From the NCBI GenBank assembly GCA_012719195.1, contig JAAYAV010000036.1, positions 1-5,946 of the forward strand: DNA of 5,946 nt. The letters run 5' to 3'. This DNA is from Anaerolineae bacterium (GTDB lineage Bacteria > Chloroflexota > Anaerolineae > DRVO01). Within the stretch, counting starts at the first letter, position 1, and every line of letters starts with the position of its first letter. A program made the translations under genes and the position numbers. The notes beneath the pieces were generated by a model, which saw nothing but the letters and a program-made list of their open reading frames with translations, had not been told where the DNA came from and did not search any database. This document shows, one piece after another, positions 5,015-5,946 of this stretch.

Positions 5015-5281
5015 ATGACAACTCAGCTAGTCCATGTCGGCTTCGGAGACTACGTGGCCGCCAACCGCGTGCTCGCCGTCATCAAGCCGGGTTCGGCGCC
5101 GGTGCGCCGGCTGCTCGACGAGGCGGAGAAGCGAGCGCAGCTAGTCGATGTGACGCACGGCCGCAAGACTAAGGCCGTGCTGCTCCTCGATTCCGGCCAC
5201 CTCGTCCTGGCTGCCATACAGCCGGAGACGGTAGCCGGCCGGCTCAGCTCCCGCACTGAGGGCGATGCCGCTGATGAGTGA
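5015..5281 (+). CDS. remA: RemA-family regulator (DUF370)
   Basis: This 88-residue protein matches the RemA/YlzA family over nearly its whole length: LVHVGFGDYVAANRVLAVI (7-23), the SAPVRRLLDEAEKR helix (27-40), DVTHGRKTKAVLLLDSGH (45-62) and the closing AAIQPETVAGRL. In Bacillus subtilis RemA activates biofilm matrix and osmoprotection genes; it forms ring-like oligomers that bind repeated DNA sites. The basic residues I remember as DNA-binding there (R18, R50, R51) are matched here by R18, R50 and K51. The short tail after 77 is polar. It is the first gene after the divergent promoter and overlaps gmk by 8 nt. The order remA-gmk is conserved in Firmicutes, where rpoZ usually follows. The targets in this organism are unknown. 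Confidence 0.92.
   Translation: MTTQLVHVGFGDYVAANRVLAVIKPGSAPVRRLLDEAEKRAQLVDVTHGRKTKAVLLLDSGHLVLAAIQPETVAGRLSSRTEGDAADE
5258..5262 (+). promoter_or_regulatory. Shine-Dalgarno that favours the second ATG of gmk
   Basis: GAGGG lies 11 nt before ATG 5274 but only 2 nt before ATG 5265. The spacing therefore favours 5274, although 11 nt is on the long side. Confidence 0.5.
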
Positions 5282-5942
5282 TTCCGAGTCCGCCCGCCCC
5301 ATCGATGTCCCCGGCCTCAGCGTGACCCAGGGCCATCTGGACTGGACGCCCAGGCCCCTGGTGCTGGTGGTCTCCGGCCCCTCCGGGGCGGGCAAAGACT
5401 CGGTGGTACGGCGGCTGCAAGAGCGTCACGGCTCGCTACACTTCGTGGTAACCGCGACCTCCCGGCGGCCGCGAGAGGGCGAGACGGCCGGACAGGACTA
5501 TCACTTCTTCTCGTGCGATGAGTTCAACGATCGGGTTGCGCGGGGGGAGTTCCTGGAGCATGCCCTGGTGTACGGCGAGCACAAGGGAGTCCCCAGATGG
5601 GAGATAACCCGAGCTCTGGACTCGGGCGAGGATGCGGTCCTGCGCGTCGACGTTCAGGGCGCTCGCTCGTTGCGCCAGGCGCTGCCCGAAGCTGTGTTCG
5701 TGTTCGTCATGGCCGAGAGTGAAGAGGAGCATCTCCGCCGCCTGCTGAAGCGCGGTTCACAGAAGGAAGAGTCGTTTGAGGCACGTCGGGCGCGGCTCTG
5801 GGACGAGATCGGCCACCTACCGGAGTTCGACTACCTGGTTGTCAACCGTCGCGACGGGCTGGACCAGGCGGCCGACGACATGCTGGCCATCATCCGGGCG
5901 GAGAAATCGCGCGTGCGGCGGCCGTCCGCCGCCGAGGTCTAG
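5274..5942 (+). CDS. gmk: Guanylate kinase
   Basis: This cytoplasmic enzyme phosphorylates GMP (and dGMP) to the diphosphate with ATP, on the route to GTP and the alarmone pool. The 222-residue protein has an N-terminal extension of about 27 residues before the kinase core. The P-loop GPSGAGKD is at 35-42. The GMP-binding region TSRRPREGE (62-70) is followed by DYHFF (75-79) and FLEHALVYGEHKGVPR (93-108). The core DVQGA is at 126-130, and a LID-type KRG (159-161) with EARRARLWDEI comes after it. The end FDYLVVN is standard. Departures from the E. coli pattern are Asp42 after the P-loop lysine, and Lys104 where the usual motif GN-x-YG has tyrosine. The start at 5274 is supported by GAGGG, and ATG 5265 would add three residues. 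It overlaps the remA stop by 8 nt. Only 4 nt follow its stop codon, so the next gene is out of view. Confidence 0.94.
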   Translation: MSDSESARPIDVPGLSVTQGHLDWTPRPLVLVVSGPSGAGKDSVVRRLQERHGSLHFVVTATSRRPREGETAGQDYHFFSCDEFNDRVARGEFLEHALVYGEHKGVPRWEITRALDSGEDAVLRVDVQGARSLRQALPEAVFVFVMAESEEEHLRRLLKRGSQKEESFEARRARLWDEIGHLPEFDYLVVNRRDGLDQAADDMLAIIRAEKSRVRRPSAAEV

Positions 5943-5946
5943 CCCC

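Noticed and set aside
1..5946. CRISPR array, insertion sequence, tRNA/rRNA gene, toxin-antitoxin or defence cassette
   Set aside because: Looked for repeats with regular spacers, transposase motifs, terminal inverted repeats and RNA-gene signatures on both strands; none was seen, and nearly all sequence is accounted for by housekeeping-type genes.

Overview
This GC-rich window is a stretch of bacterial chromosome that looks like core or near-core genome, not a mobile island. The gene families suggest the phylum Chloroflexota, probably an Anaerolineae-like lineage. They are an R3H-domain SpoIIIAA/Ycf45-type ATPase preceded by a GNAT-like protein, a DarA-type cyclic-di-AMP receptor directly after thymidylate kinase, an FmdB zinc ribbon with a long acidic tail, and remA followed by gmk. 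The taxon is inferred from remembered family distributions. No rRNA or tRNA gene, CRISPR array, transposase or integrase was found.

Region 1 (1-3834, plus strand) reads as one compact transcription unit. A non-coding leader holds a strong hairpin (61-99) and a good sigma70-type promoter (136-164). Four genes follow: a GNAT-like protein, the R3H/AAA ATPase, thymidylate kinase (tmk), and a PII-like c-di-AMP receptor (darA/yaaQ family). They overlap or are separated by at most 7 nt, and the unit ends in a textbook intrinsic terminator (3807-3834).

Region 2 (3833-4894, minus strand) is a two-gene unit: a six-helix ferric-reductase-like haem protein, then an FmdB-type zinc ribbon that starts with TTG. 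The FmdB Shine-Dalgarno sequence is built into the stop codon of the upstream gene.

Region 3 (4895-5014) is a divergent intergenic region. A perfect 8-bp palindrome, ATTATAAT, supplies a consensus -10 box to both strands, and each strand has a TTGTT-type -35 box at 17-18 nt. This is the most interesting non-coding signal in the window.

Region 4 (5015-5942, plus strand) holds remA (DUF370) and gmk (guanylate kinase), overlapping by 8 nt, in the order familiar from Firmicutes. The Gmk has several unusual residues at positions that normally bind nucleotide.

Taken together, the window pairs two nucleoside monophosphate kinases (dTMP and GMP) with small regulatory proteins (a c-di-AMP sensor and a RemA-type DNA-binding protein). 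I did not find a clearly new defence or mobile system. The points worth following up are the symmetric promoter, the operon that links an uncharacterised R3H ATPase to a c-di-AMP receptor, the divergent GNAT-like protein, and the variant Gmk active site.
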